Notes: generated from the sequence alone by a model not told the origin. Counted from the stretch's first letter, positions 54,063 through 61,598 are shown. The stretch is DNA of 64,000 nt from an uncultured archaeon (GCA_000965745.1 CP009479.1:568457-632456), one strand, 5' to 3'. Made by a program: numbers and translations.

Positions 54063-54284
54063 ATGTATCCCCAAAGTGTAAAAGATGCTGTCAAGAAAAT
54101 GCCACTAAACCGGAAAATCGATCTTGCTAATGCATTGCTCGACGCAGTGTTGAAGAAGAGAATCCAGGAGAAGGGAGAAGAACTAAGGAGCAGATTGGAT
54201 ATTCTTGAAAAAGAGCTTAATGAGAGATTCAACAAACAACTTGACGACATGTTGGAGTCGTTGTTAGACAATCTGTCTGAATGA
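54063..54284 (+). CDS. Coiled-coil hypothetical protein, 73 aa
   Basis: Nearly all helix, with heptad character (LLDAVLKKRIQEKGEELRS, LDILEKELNERFNKQLDDML). Start ATG 54063; no family recognised. It lies 72 bases before the TIR gene with a hairpin between them. The size and charge pattern would suit an antitoxin or a structural partner, which is inference. Confidence 0.55.
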   Translation: MYPQSVKDAVKKMPLNRKIDLANALLDAVLKKRIQEKGEELRSRLDILEKELNERFNKQLDDMLESLLDNLSE

Positions 54285-54302
54285 ATCAAGACTACAAACC
54301 AG

Positions 54303-54316
54303 ACCCGATTTCGGGT
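54303..54316 (+). terminator. Hairpin between coiled-coil and TIR genes
   Basis: acccga-tt-tcgggt forms a 6-bp stem, 19 bases after the coiled-coil gene's stop. It would be a short terminator or operator. No T-run follows, so the role is uncertain. Confidence 0.3.
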
Positions 54317-54355
54317 TAACGAAAGTGATTTAAGCTCTCAAAGGGTAGCTTCTTT

Positions 54356-54994
54356 ATGGAGATTTTCCTGAGTCATTCAAGAAAAGACCTGAATCTCGTT
54401 AATACCGTGAAGAAGGCTCTTGGGCTCTTGGATTATCACACCATCGTCTACGAAGATTTACCTGAAAACCTGAGACCAGGGAAAGACTTAGACAATATTA
54501 GAAATCTCATAAGTCAAAGTCAATTGGTTTTTTTGTTCTTGACAAGTAATGTAATTTCTTTAAAACACACCCTGACCTGGGTTCAGTATGAGGACCACGT
54601 TGCATCAATGTCTAACAAACCGGTGATAGTGTTCCAAGAACAACTCCCTGTTTCAACAACCAGCTTTCCAATTTTGTACTTTACAGATGTAATTTCTTGG
54701 GTGGGGCCCTCAGCAGATCCTATGAAAATACAGGAAATTGCCAAATCATTTAGATCGTCTGGAGCAGTGGTTAGAGCGGTAGCTGGAGGGGCTATCGGAG
54801 CAATTTTTGGGCCAATAGGTGCTCTACTTGGGGCACTAGTTGGTTTGGCGTCAACTCCTCAAAACCCATTGCAAAACATACCAACAGTCAAGTGCCCAAA
54901 TTGCAAATATACGTTCAGGTATTGGGGCAATGAAAATACCTTGTTTTACTGTCCAAATTGCCTTAAAGAATGGTTATACAAAGGTAGGAGTTAA
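54356..54994 (+). CDS. TIR-domain protein with glycine-zipper membrane segment and zinc ribbon
   Basis: A 212-aa protein in three parts. Residues 1-130 form a TIR-like domain (MEIFLSHSRKDLNLVNTV, then VVYEDLP-like YEDLPENL, and WVQYEDHVAS where many TIRs have the catalytic Glu). Residues 138-167 form a glycine-zipper hydrophobic stretch (GGAIGAIFGPIGALLGALVG). Residues 178-205 form a zinc ribbon with CPNC twice (KCPNCKYTFRYWG, FYCPNC). TIR domains commonly cleave NAD+ in antiviral defence; a membrane-pore or anchor role for the zipper is inference. Confidence 0.8.
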   Translation: MEIFLSHSRKDLNLVNTVKKALGLLDYHTIVYEDLPENLRPGKDLDNIRNLISQSQLVFLFLTSNVISLKHTLTWVQYEDHVASMSNKPVIVFQEQLPVSTTSFPILYFTDVISWVGPSADPMKIQEIAKSFRSSGAVVRAVAGGAIGAIFGPIGALLGALVGLASTPQNPLQNIPTVKCPNCKYTFRYWGNENTLFYCPNCLKEWLYKGRS

Positions 54995-54995
54995 C

Positions 54996-55298
54996 ATGGT
55001 TGTTAGGGAATCTGTGGAAATAAAGGCACCGCCAGAGGAAGTTTACAGTTTCTTGGCCAGCCTGAGCCTTAATGGATTGAAAGTATCACGTAAGATTCCG
55101 GAGATGAAAACTGTCATTATTTCTTCAGGATTATCACTATTCTCTTGGGGAGAAAGTATAGAGGCATCAGTTCAGTCGAGTCAAGCCGGATCGCTTGTTA
55201 TATTAAGAGCCCAAGGGAAATCCCAACTAAACATTACTGCAGATCCTAAAGCATTGTCTCAGAGAGTGAAAGATGCTTTGAAAGGGAGATTTGGCTAA
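54996..55298 (+). CDS. SRPBCC-like small protein, 100 aa
   Basis: Starting at ATG 54996, right after the TIR stop and preceded by taggag, it reads MVVRESVEIKAPPEEVYSFL, the opening of START/SRPBCC lipid- or ligand-binding domains. The rest is a beta-rich stretch (MKTVIISSGLSLFSWGE, SLVILRAQGKSQLNI) with a C-terminal helix (ALSQRVKDALKGRF). A longer frame begins inside the TIR gene and is not used. It is coupled to the TIR gene and may modulate it. Confidence 0.6.
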   Translation: MVVRESVEIKAPPEEVYSFLASLSLNGLKVSRKIPEMKTVIISSGLSLFSWGESIEASVQSSQAGSLVILRAQGKSQLNITADPKALSQRVKDALKGRFG

Positions 55299-55310
55299 GG
55301 TTAGTTTTTG

Positions 55311-55349
55311 GTATTCGCTTAAAACTTTAATCAAATCCCGACCGGTCCA
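55311..55349 (+). repeat. attR-like repeat A (39 bp)
   Basis: The last 19 bases equal the 3' end of tRNA-Ala (tcaaatcccgaccggtcca). The preceding 20 bases (gtattcgcttaaaacttta and a) match repeats B and C but not the tRNA, so they come from the element side. It marks the right end of the 21-kb element and the left border of cassette 2. Confidence 0.88.
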
Positions 55350-55372
55350 CTAGTTTTTATTCATTGAGTTTT

Positions 55373-55445
55373 TATCACTGATAGATATTTAAGATATCTC
55401 TGTTAACGGATAATTATCAGTGATACATTAATAAAGTATCACTGA
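55373..55445. promoter_or_regulatory. Operator region of the AbiE-like operon
   Basis: Two 11-base arms that are exact reverse complements, tatcactgata (55373-55383) and tatcagtgata (55415-55425), are followed by a third partial copy tatcactga (55437-55445), ending 14 bases before the ATG. Between the first two sits the palindrome agatat-ttaag-atatct (55383-55399). Antitoxins of AbiE systems bind such inverted repeats to repress their own operon. Confidence 0.6.
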
Positions 55446-55459
55446 ATACAGATACAAAA

Positions 55460-56491
55460 ATGGATGAAGATCTAGAACCAATTTATCAGTTTATACTTGA
55501 GAAACTCCGTATTTCACCTGATGCAAAAATAGACAGGTCGTATCCGATATCTATTGGAGAAAGAGAATTACTGATAGACTTAGCAATTAAGTCCAGAGGC
55601 ACTTTGACGCTTGTTGAAATTAAGTCTAGAATAAATGAAGACACTATATACAGAATATATGCTCTTTCGCACTTAATAAGCAAACAGTTGATGGGTAAGA
55701 AAGAGATAAGATTGGTTTGTGCTGGAAAATCACTGAAGTACAGCACCCAGGAACTTGCCGCCAGGCTTGGTGTAGAAACCCTGCTCATCCCTCCAATATT
55801 GTATCAGTACTTGTCACCTATGGTAACTGCATCTAAGGTGAATGCTCCTTTCGAACACTTAAGAGCTAGTCCGTCAAAAATTACTTCCGAAAAGGCATGG
55901 AAAATTGTCTGTTCCCTACTGACTGATAAATCATCCAACATCCTTGCTATTTCTAAGAAAACCGGTGTTTCATATGGCTGGACAAACACTGTAATTCATA
56001 AACTTGAAGAATCTGGGATAGTAACGGTCAATTACAGCTTTAGAATCAAAGACATAGATAAGCTTTTGAATTTGGTCTCGTGGGAAAGAGCCCTTGACGA
56101 CCTGCTCTTGGAGACTGTAAACACAAATTTCAGCACTGCAACCCAGTGTATAAATGAAGTCGCGTTGAATCTAAACAGGCTCGGAATAGATTATGCTTTC
56201 ACGGCCCATTCGTCTGCCGTTTCATATGGTTCTTCTATAATGAAGGAAGATACAGCATATATCTACCTCCCGAACCCATCCGACAAAGAAGTTATTAGGT
56301 CCTTTTCTGAAAGAGAAGCAGTTGGAATTCGCCTGAAGGTATACGTACCCGAAAGAGATATCATGAAATCTTCCACCATGTTTAATGGCGTTCGGATTGT
56401 TGACGTGTGCCAGAACATACTGGACCTTGCAGGATTAGGTATGGATGGACGGATTGCCGCAAAGGATCTGGTGAATAAGTGTGGTAAATGA
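55460..56491 (+). CDS. AbiEi-like antitoxin with N-terminal PD-(D/E)XK domain
   Basis: A 343-aa protein. Residues 1-110 resemble a PD-(D/E)XK nuclease fold: Asp40 in LLIDLAIK and Glu53-x-Lys55 in LVEIKSR. Residues 140-200 form a winged helix (NILAISKKTGVSYGWTNTVI, then HKLEESGIVTVNYS). The remainder (FSTATQCINEVALNLNRL, DYAFTAHSSAVSYGS) resembles the AbiEi C-terminal domain that contacts the toxin. It overlaps the nucleotidyltransferase gene by 11 bases. The nuclease-like addition to AbiEi is unusual. Confidence 0.75.
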   Translation: MDEDLEPIYQFILEKLRISPDAKIDRSYPISIGERELLIDLAIKSRGTLTLVEIKSRINEDTIYRIYALSHLISKQLMGKKEIRLVCAGKSLKYSTQELAARLGVETLLIPPILYQYLSPMVTASKVNAPFEHLRASPSKITSEKAWKIVCSLLTDKSSNILAISKKTGVSYGWTNTVIHKLEESGIVTVNYSFRIKDIDKLLNLVSWERALDDLLLETVNTNFSTATQCINEVALNLNRLGIDYAFTAHSSAVSYGSSIMKEDTAYIYLPNPSDKEVIRSFSEREAVGIRLKVYVPERDIMKSSTMFNGVRIVDVCQNILDLAGLGMDGRIAAKDLVNKCGK

Positions 56492-57227
56492 AGAAGGTGG
56501 AGAGACCACTTTGGCCCGGGATTCATTCGAAGAGCTCAGGTACATTTTCGACTGGAGCTCCGCTAACAGAAATTATAGGCCAGGTGATATCGTTCTCATA
56601 GGCGGATGGGCAGTCCACTCATTTAATCCTTGGAAATATTCACTCGATATCGATTTGATCGCAACTGGTCGTTTCAAGGATTCATTAAAAAGACATCTAT
56701 ACTCGACCCGGGATTACAGTAGAGAAAGGGATTCTGCAGGAAATACCTTGTTTCTAAAAAGTATAGACTCTGGAGATATTTATCTTGACTTTCTACCGAA
56801 AAAAGATCAATTCCACGGAACGGGCAAATTTCTCAATTTGATGAAAATAGAATACGAGACTGTTCCCAAAAATATTTCCCATTCCATTGAGCCTGAGTTC
56901 CAAGTCATAGTCCCAGAGATCTCAATGCTCCTCTTGCTAAAGTTAAAAGCGGCATGGGACAGATACTATGATTTATCGCTTGAAACTGCTCTGGACAAGG
57001 ATCATTTGAACGAGAAGTTTACCAAGGATTGTGGCGACATCATTGCTTTACTTCAGAGTGATGCATTTCAGTTCGCCAGATTTGATTGGCTGTCTTCAAT
57101 CATATCCAGATTTGATTTCTTGCGGACTTTCCTGGGGCAGGGAATTATAGCGGATAATTCGGCTTTTGACCGTATTTCTCATAAGGAAGGCAAAGCGCTA
57201 ATCAAAAGGTTATTGTCTCTTATTTGA
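56481..57227 (+). CDS. AbiEii-like nucleotidyltransferase toxin
   Basis: A 248-aa protein with the nucleotidyltransferase signature LIGGWAVHSFNPWKYSLDIDLI (GG then DxD), and the AbiEii/MNT-type downstream strand DIYLDFLPKK with a third acidic residue. The C-terminal half is helical. Starts at GTG 56481. AbiEii-type toxins transfer nucleotides to tRNA or proteins; the target here is unknown. Pairing with the preceding gene makes a type IV-like toxin-antitoxin pair. Confidence 0.8.
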   Translation: MVNEEGGETTLARDSFEELRYIFDWSSANRNYRPGDIVLIGGWAVHSFNPWKYSLDIDLIATGRFKDSLKRHLYSTRDYSRERDSAGNTLFLKSIDSGDIYLDFLPKKDQFHGTGKFLNLMKIEYETVPKNISHSIEPEFQVIVPEISMLLLLKLKAAWDRYYDLSLETALDKDHLNEKFTKDCGDIIALLQSDAFQFARFDWLSSIISRFDFLRTFLGQGIIADNSAFDRISHKEGKALIKRLLSLI

Positions 57228-57275
57228 TGAAACTCTAAATGGAATGGTTGCAAGAGTTATCATAGAGACCTAAAA

Positions 57276-57314
57276 GTATTCGCTTAAAACATTAAACAAA
57301 TCCCGACCGGTCCA
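57276..57314 (+). repeat. attR-like repeat B (39 bp)
   Basis: Differs from repeat A by two bases (a for t at positions 16 and 21 of the 39) and contains the same tRNA-Ala end in its last 18 bases (caaatcccgaccggtcca). It is followed by ttt as in the tRNA flank. It forms the right border of cassette 2. Confidence 0.87.
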
Positions 57315-57364
57315 TTTCATGTGCATAATTAGTATGCTTGTGATAAATAGGATTATCATGGAGG

Positions 57365-57548
57365 TTAAGGGTCTTCAGTTTCCTTGTTTGTTTCATTTTG
57401 TCCAGCCTTTCTAACAGAATTGCGCGTCTCCCTGGTCCACAGGTAAACAAGTACGAACACAGTTATTGAGGGCACTATTAAGCCAATAATCCCTGTTTAA
57501 TTGATCATAATTCAGGTCGAATTCATGCCCGCATTTTTGGCACTTCAA
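57365..57548 (-). pseudogene. Frameshifted zinc-ribbon and single-span membrane protein
   Basis: From TTG 57546-57548 (preceded by taggag) the frame reads MKCQKCGHEFDLNYDQ, then leaves the family-like path. A second frame resumes GIIGLIVPSITVFVLVYL and WTRETRNSVRKAGQ to TAA 57365. Joined across a frameshift they give a protein of roughly 60 residues with a zinc ribbon and one transmembrane helix. Either the gene is broken or the reading needs recoding. Confidence 0.6.
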
Positions 57549-57804
57549 ATGATGCTCCTAGCCCATGCTAATTCCTCTGGTGGATCATATGAAATAAGAA
57601 TATATATCTCAACAGAAGATCCATAGGCTCCCTACACCATTTTAAGATTATTCTCCTTTCTATGGGGTACTGACCTCTTCAAGGTACCATCGGGTTTATG
57701 CCATGGAAATAGACCGTTATCTTGAGGATTCAGCAATTTTGGAGTGGGGTGAGCATAAGCTTCTATATAAAAAAACTTTATACTATCGTTTACCATAGAT
57801 AACT
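57549..57804. other. Gap before the RelBE-like pair
   Basis: No gene is supported. Near the right end actttatact at 57775-57784 is a TATA-like element 20-30 bases before the antitoxin GTG, with ctat...atag arms (57784-57799) close to the start that may be an operator. Confidence 0.35.
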
Positions 57805-58026
57805 GTGACAATTACAACAATACAGATAAAGGAAGAGACCAAGAAGACATTGCAGTCCATGAAATTACATCCAAGAGAGACTTACGAGGAAGTGATAGAA
57901 AGGATGCTGGAGGACCTTCGCGAACTTAATGAAGAAACCATAGCAGATATCGAGGAAGCTAGAAAGGAAATTGAATCCGGTAAATTCGTCACGCATGAGC
58001 AATTGAAAAAGGACCTTGGCCTCTGA
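57805..58026 (+). CDS. Antitoxin of RelB/ribbon-helix-helix type, 73 aa
   Basis: Reads MTITTIQIKEETKKTLQSMK, an N-terminal DNA-binding ribbon-helix-helix-like motif, then EEVIERMLEDLREL and the toxin-wrapping helix IEEARKEIESGKFVTHEQL. GTG start at 57805; its stop codon overlaps the toxin ATG by one base. Typical of archaeal antitoxins next to RelE. Confidence 0.85.
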   Translation: MTITTIQIKEETKKTLQSMKLHPRETYEEVIERMLEDLRELNEETIADIEEARKEIESGKFVTHEQLKKDLGL

Positions 58027-58280
58027 TGGAATACGAAATAATCTGGTCAATCAAGGCAGCAGGTCAGATGAGAAGTCTTGATAGGTCCGTTGCCAAAAGA
58101 ATTCATGAAAAAGTGGACCAGCTTTATCAAAACCCGGAAAGATTTGTTGAGAAACTCGTCAGGTATCCTTATTACAGGCTTAGGGTGGGAGATTATCGTG
58201 TGATTCTTGACATCAAACATGAATCTGTTAGAATATTGATCCTAAAGGTAGGACCCAGAAGTAAAATATACGAGCGATAG
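58026..58280 (+). CDS. RelE/ParE-family toxin, 84 aa
   Basis: Reads MEYEIIWSIKAAGQMRSLDR, then YPYYRLRVGDYRVILDI and the strand ILILKVGPRSKIYER, the standard RelE fold order. Archaeal RelE cleaves mRNA at the ribosome; activity here is inferred from the family. It is coupled to the antitoxin gene. Confidence 0.92.
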   Translation: MEYEIIWSIKAAGQMRSLDRSVAKRIHEKVDQLYQNPERFVEKLVRYPYYRLRVGDYRVILDIKHESVRILILKVGPRSKIYER

Positions 58281-58293
58281 TAGAATCAGAATG

Positions 58294-58332
58294 GTATTCC
58301 CTTAAAACATTAATCAAATCCTGACCGGTCCA
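58294..58332 (+). repeat. attR-like repeat C (39 bp)
   Basis: Shares the element-side 20 bases with A and B (gtattcccttaaaacattaa, one or two changes) and ends in tcaaatcctgaccggtcca, with one change from the tRNA. It forms the right border of cassette 3. Confidence 0.85.
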
Positions 58333-58433
58333 TAATCCTATGAGCCCGAGTCTCAAGCATATGTTGACATAAATCCACAGATTAAGTTGAAAAGATTTAA
58401 AATATCCTCTTTTTCTAATCCCACTAGAGTTGG

Positions 58434-58904
58434 ATGGACCATCTGAATAAGATTATAGAGGAAGCTTGGAATCAACGGGACACCCCTGAAGTGTTTCTAA
58501 AGAAATTCCAGGAAGTATTCGAAGATTACAGCGAAAATGCTGTGTACTTGTTCGAATATGCAAGTGCTTTGGATTTCCTGGGGAAGGAGACTGAGGCAAT
58601 TCCTCTATATCAAAGGGCCATAAAGATAGGGCTTTCAGGAAAAATGAAAACTCAGGCTGAAATACAGTTGGGAAGTTCACTCAGTGTCACGGGCGAAAAT
58701 GAAAGTGCCATATCTATCCTGAGCAGAGTACAGAAGGAAACGGGGGATCCTGCCGCCCTGTCATTCCTGTGCATTGCTCTGATCAGATCTGGAGAAACTA
58801 AGAAGTCGCTCAAGACTGCTCTCAATTTTATTCTGTCAAGCAATCAGGGTCTATTGCCTGAATATGAGAGACCCCTTTCACAGTACCTTGATGAAATCGG
58901 TTGA
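58434..58904 (+). CDS. TPR-repeat protein, 156 aa
   Basis: Tetratricopeptide-type helices cover most of the chain, for example NAVYLFEYASALDFLGKETE, AIPLYQRAIKIG and ALSFLCIALIRSGETKKSL. ATG 58434 lies about 30 bases after a TATA-like gatttaaaatat, which implies a leaderless mRNA. A scaffold role is likely; partner unknown. Confidence 0.8.
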   Translation: MDHLNKIIEEAWNQRDTPEVFLKKFQEVFEDYSENAVYLFEYASALDFLGKETEAIPLYQRAIKIGLSGKMKTQAEIQLGSSLSVTGENESAISILSRVQKETGDPAALSFLCIALIRSGETKKSLKTALNFILSSNQGLLPEYERPLSQYLDEIG

Positions 58905-58991
58905 TTTCTGATTCCGTCCGCCCATTCTGGCATATTGTAGCCATTCATTTAGAGAAGTGCCAACAAATGACTTGTAAGACCGACGCAAAAA

Positions 58992-59894
58992 TCATCCTCT
59001 ACCCTTTACTTCGCGATAAAGGTTTATGGATGCCGGGCTTGTTTTCCACATTTTGTTCAAGCGTATTCCTGGAAGTTCTCCCTGTTTAATTCTCAGTGCC
59101 AGGTATTTCGACGAGTAATCTGTACCGGAGGCTTCTCTTGCCTCTTTCAGGGTCAATAGGTTATCCTCTTCGGAACCCACCTTGTCGAGAACAAAGACAA
59201 GTGATCTTGCCATATTTGTTTCCAGAAACTCTGTTAATTTGCTCACACCTTTACCATGAGCAGCCTCAAGCGCATCCAGATAAGAACCTCTGTCGTTAGG
59301 GAGAATGTGAATCAACGGCCAGTTGTGATTGAGGAAGTGTATATTCAGCAGCAGTCTTCCGACTCTTCCATTTCCATCTGAAAAGGGATGGATTGACTCG
59401 AAACCGATGTGCATCTCTGCAGCCTGTGCGAAGATATCTTCACGCCCCATATCCATTGCCGCATAGTGCTTTTCCCATTCCCGAAGCAGTGAAATGAGCT
59501 TTTCAACTCTTGGGGGTGAATATCTTGAACCTGATATTCTGACATTGACTTTCCTCCACTGACCTGCGTCAATAAGTATCCCATAAAAAATATGTCGGTG
59601 CAAATCCAATGCACTTTTCATGCTAACTTCACATATTCTTCCACTTACAATTTCTGCCAAAGCGGATCGATGCTGGATAGTTTCAAGCAGATCTCTCACT
59701 GGGCGATCAGGAATAGTCATTCCACTTTCAATTACTCTGGTCACTTCATCCAGGGTTAGAGTGTTACCCTCTATGGCATTAGTTCCCCAGGTATTGAGTA
59801 TGAACGATTCTTGAAGGGTCTTCTCTGGCATATTGCGTAATGAGCCTCGATCCAACATCCTTTCCCTGAGTCTATTTAGTATGTGTCTATCCAT
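58992..59894 (-). CDS. Fic-family AMPylation protein
   Basis: Contains HPFSDGNGRVGRLL, the Fic catalytic motif, which transfers AMP from ATP to a protein target. The N-terminal TNAIEGN segment matches the (S/T)xxxE(G/N) inhibitory helix of class II Fic proteins, so the enzyme is probably autoinhibited. A C-terminal helix-turn-helix-like part (LTLKEAREASGTDY) follows. I start at ATG 59892-59894 (MDRHILNRL); an upstream ATG at 59945 adds 17 hydrophobic residues. Confidence 0.93.
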   Translation of the reverse strand: MDRHILNRLRERMLDRGSLRNMPEKTLQESFILNTWGTNAIEGNTLTLDEVTRVIESGMTIPDRPVRDLLETIQHRSALAEIVSGRICEVSMKSALDLHRHIFYGILIDAGQWRKVNVRISGSRYSPPRVEKLISLLREWEKHYAAMDMGREDIFAQAAEMHIGFESIHPFSDGNGRVGRLLLNIHFLNHNWPLIHILPNDRGSYLDALEAAHGKGVSKLTEFLETNMARSLVFVLDKVGSEEDNLLTLKEAREASGTDYSSKYLALRIKQGELPGIRLNKMWKTSPASINLYREVKGRG

Positions 59895-59990
59895 TATCGA
59901 TACAAATATACATATTAGATATTTAAACATATATGGAAAACTCAAATAATCTTATTAACTCCATATTAACCATCATTTTAACAAAATTGA

Positions 59991-60250
59991 GCGGGAAATC
60001 CCCTTCCGAAAGGGAGGGAATGAAAGTGAACCTATCTGTATCACAAACAGATGTAATTCCTGTTCGCTGGCAGACAGAAGTGAAAGTGGTCGGATAGCAT
60101 ATTGCTCCATGCATGCCTGCGTCCGTAAAGTCAGGTGGCTGAGCATGGAGGACATAGTACCTTCGGGCCAAGGGGAATTCAAGCCTGTGGAGATTCCGCC
60201 AGCAACCTTTGAAGCAGGAAGCTCCCTGTGAAAGCTGGGAGAGGAGGTCA
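59991..60250 (+). mobile_element. Remnant of an IS200/IS605-like element (tnpB 3' end)
   Basis: The stretch ends in a frame reading PVEIPPATFEAGSSL, resembling the C-terminal tail of TnpB, followed by gaagcaggaagctccc and gctgggagaggaggtcac, a hairpin-bearing right end typical of IS605 elements. An older hairpin cccttccgaaaggg lies at 60001-60014, perhaps from a second copy. No intact transposase or TnpB remains. The reverse strand has an open frame that carries no family signal. Confidence 0.42.
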
Positions 60251-60264
60251 CATAGTTTCAAAGC

Positions 60265-60771
60265 TCAATCCAATGAAATCCTTTCCATCTCGTTTCCATT
60301 TACTGTTAGAAGCCCCTTAACCTCACAGGCTTTCGACAGTGTGTTGGTAACATAGCAGTCGGAGGCAGAAACTGATGCCAATTCCCTGATTTTCTCGACG
60401 TTTTCAGGCGATCTGATGTCAACGAAATATACTATCTCAGAGAAAGATCTTGGCCTGCTTACGCTGAATTTTCCCTCAACCCCTATGGTGAGGTGATCGA
60501 TTACCAGATCTTTGGAGCCCGCGTGTTCTCCGTAGTGTATCATCTGGCACATGGCAAGGCTTGATACAAAATAAGCGAGAGGACTGGGCCCATTTTCATC
60601 TGATACCCAGGAAAATTCCTGATTGCCAGGACTGGCTCTGGAAAATAGATTGTTACCCTTGCTCACTGTGACACTGACATTTGAAAAAACATCTCCTTTC
60701 TTATCAAATTTTGAGAATTTTTCCATCCTTTCCTTCATTCTCTGTTTGAAGTCTCCGTCAAACTGTACCAT
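60265..60771 (-). CDS. OsmC-family protein
   Basis: A 168-aa OsmC/Ohr-like fold. Marks are PSPLAYFVSSLAMCQMIHYG (first active Cys) and SVSASDCYVTNTLSKACEV (second Cys). Such proteins reduce organic hydroperoxides using thiols; the substrate is not predictable. It is transcribed in the same direction as the CARF-like regulator, 70 bases downstream of it, with its own palindrome and promoter region between them. Confidence 0.9.
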   Translation of the reverse strand: MVQFDGDFKQRMKERMEKFSKFDKKGDVFSNVSVTVSKGNNLFSRASPGNQEFSWVSDENGPSPLAYFVSSLAMCQMIHYGEHAGSKDLVIDHLTIGVEGKFSVSRPRSFSEIVYFVDIRSPENVEKIRELASVSASDCYVTNTLSKACEVKGLLTVNGNEMERISLD

Positions 60772-60807
60772 GCCACTGAAATTTGGATTGGTTCTTAATT
60801 CCTCACC

Positions 60808-60820
60808 GTCAACCGTTGAC
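60808..60820. promoter_or_regulatory. CAACCGTTG operator copy 1
   Basis: Palindrome gtcaaccgttgac, 37-49 bases upstream of the OsmC start. The 9-base core recurs upstream of the regulator (61599-61607) and of the zinc-finger membrane gene (61712-61720). Confidence 0.5.
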
Positions 60821-60840
60821 GCAAGCCGGCCTTTTTGGTC

Positions 60841-61560
60841 TCAAACAGTAACAATCCTGCCAAGGGCTGTTATCTCTACTTCCATTCTTCCCCTGGCCTT
60901 TCTGTTTACGGACACAAGCCCAAGATCGATGAGACCCTGAGAATCGTCAGTGCCATTCATGTGCCTGCTGATAAGGGATTTTTCAAGCCCCGTTAATTCC
61001 GAGAGCTGCTCAAGGCTATCCACCTTGCCTTTCATCCTTGACAGTGCACTTAATATAGAAAGCTTGGTCTCAGACAATATCTTCTGGTATCCCAGCTTCA
61101 TGATGGGCAGCATATGCACACCCGATTGATCCACCCAGAAAGCTCTTATGCCAAAAATAAAAGCAGAGGAAATGGCGGTGCACGACAGGAGTTTCCCTCC
61201 TTCGGTAACATTCATGAAAATGTCCTCATACTCCTGGCTATGCTCCTTATACACTGATTTTACGGCGTCGAGGACCTCATTGAGTTCCCCCGATTCTATC
61301 ATCACCTCATCAACCTGGGCCATAAGGGCTCCTGAGACCTGCTCCATAAAACCATTGAACGGAACGTCATTCACGGGGATGCTTTTCCCATGGACCCGTT
61401 CGTGAATTATTACAATCTTGTCCAGAGGAAGATGCCTTATTCCGGATCTTATCCCTGTATAAGACTGCCCGTCTGTATATATGGCGATCTGAAGGGTCTT
61501 TTTCTGTAAGCCGGCCTCATCTGCCATGGTTCTTAGGAAGCAATCAGTGTTTATAGACAT
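60841..61560 (-). CDS. CARF-like/winged-helix regulator
   Basis: A 239-aa protein. Residues 20-160 form an alpha/beta domain (LQIAIYTDGQSYTGI, DKIVIIHERV, DIFMNVTEGGKLLSCTAISS) similar to CARF or DUF6293-type ligand sensors, and residues 175-235 form a winged helix (LSILSALSRMKGKVDSLEQL, then LTGLEKSLISRHM). It likely senses a small molecule and regulates nearby genes through the CAACCGTTG motif. ATG 61560 or MADEAG at 61527 are both possible starts. Confidence 0.8.
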   Translation of the reverse strand: MSINTDCFLRTMADEAGLQKKTLQIAIYTDGQSYTGIRSGIRHLPLDKIVIIHERVHGKSIPVNDVPFNGFMEQVSGALMAQVDEVMIESGELNEVLDAVKSVYKEHSQEYEDIFMNVTEGGKLLSCTAISSAFIFGIRAFWVDQSGVHMLPIMKLGYQKILSETKLSILSALSRMKGKVDSLEQLSELTGLEKSLISRHMNGTDDSQGLIDLGLVSVNRKARGRMEVEITALGRIVTV

Positions 61561-61598
61561 GTGTTCGCATCAAGGGAGGTAATACTAACTTTCCCCAG

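Larger units (their letters stand above)
34009..55349 (+). mobile_element. Integrative element inserted in tRNA-Ala, 21.3 kb
   Basis: Bounded on the left by the tRNA and on the right by the first att-like repeat (55311-55349). It carries an integrase next to attL, a HerA-type ATPase with small membrane and DNA-binding proteins, a ParA pair, an HNH protein, a serine recombinase, an Orc1/Cdc6-like ATPase, a defence-like operon and a TIR protein. Partition and Orc1-like genes suggest a plasmid-like state when excised. No virion genes are recognised. Boundaries rest on the repeats; excision is inferred. Confidence 0.8.
55350..57314 (+). mobile_element. att-flanked cassette 2 (AbiE-like pair), 1.97 kb
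   Basis: Bounded by attR-like repeats A and B. It contains only the AbiEi-like/AbiEii-like gene pair and its operator region. There is no recombinase, so mobilisation would need the integrase at 34058 in trans. Confidence 0.7.
57315..58332 (+). mobile_element. att-flanked cassette 3 (RelBE-like pair), 1.02 kb
   Basis: Lies between repeats B and C. It contains a frameshifted zinc-ribbon/membrane gene and a RelBE-like toxin-antitoxin pair, and no recombinase. Confidence 0.68.

Noticed and set aside
55331-58332. Possible additional tRNA genes at the tRNA-end repeats
   Set aside because: Only the T-loop to acceptor part is present; D and anticodon arms are missing, so they are att copies and not tRNA genes.
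59923-60261. Minus-strand open frame of 112 codons beside the Fic gene
   Set aside because: It is antisense to the insertion-sequence remnant and has no family signal; the plus strand carries the recognisable TnpB-like tail.
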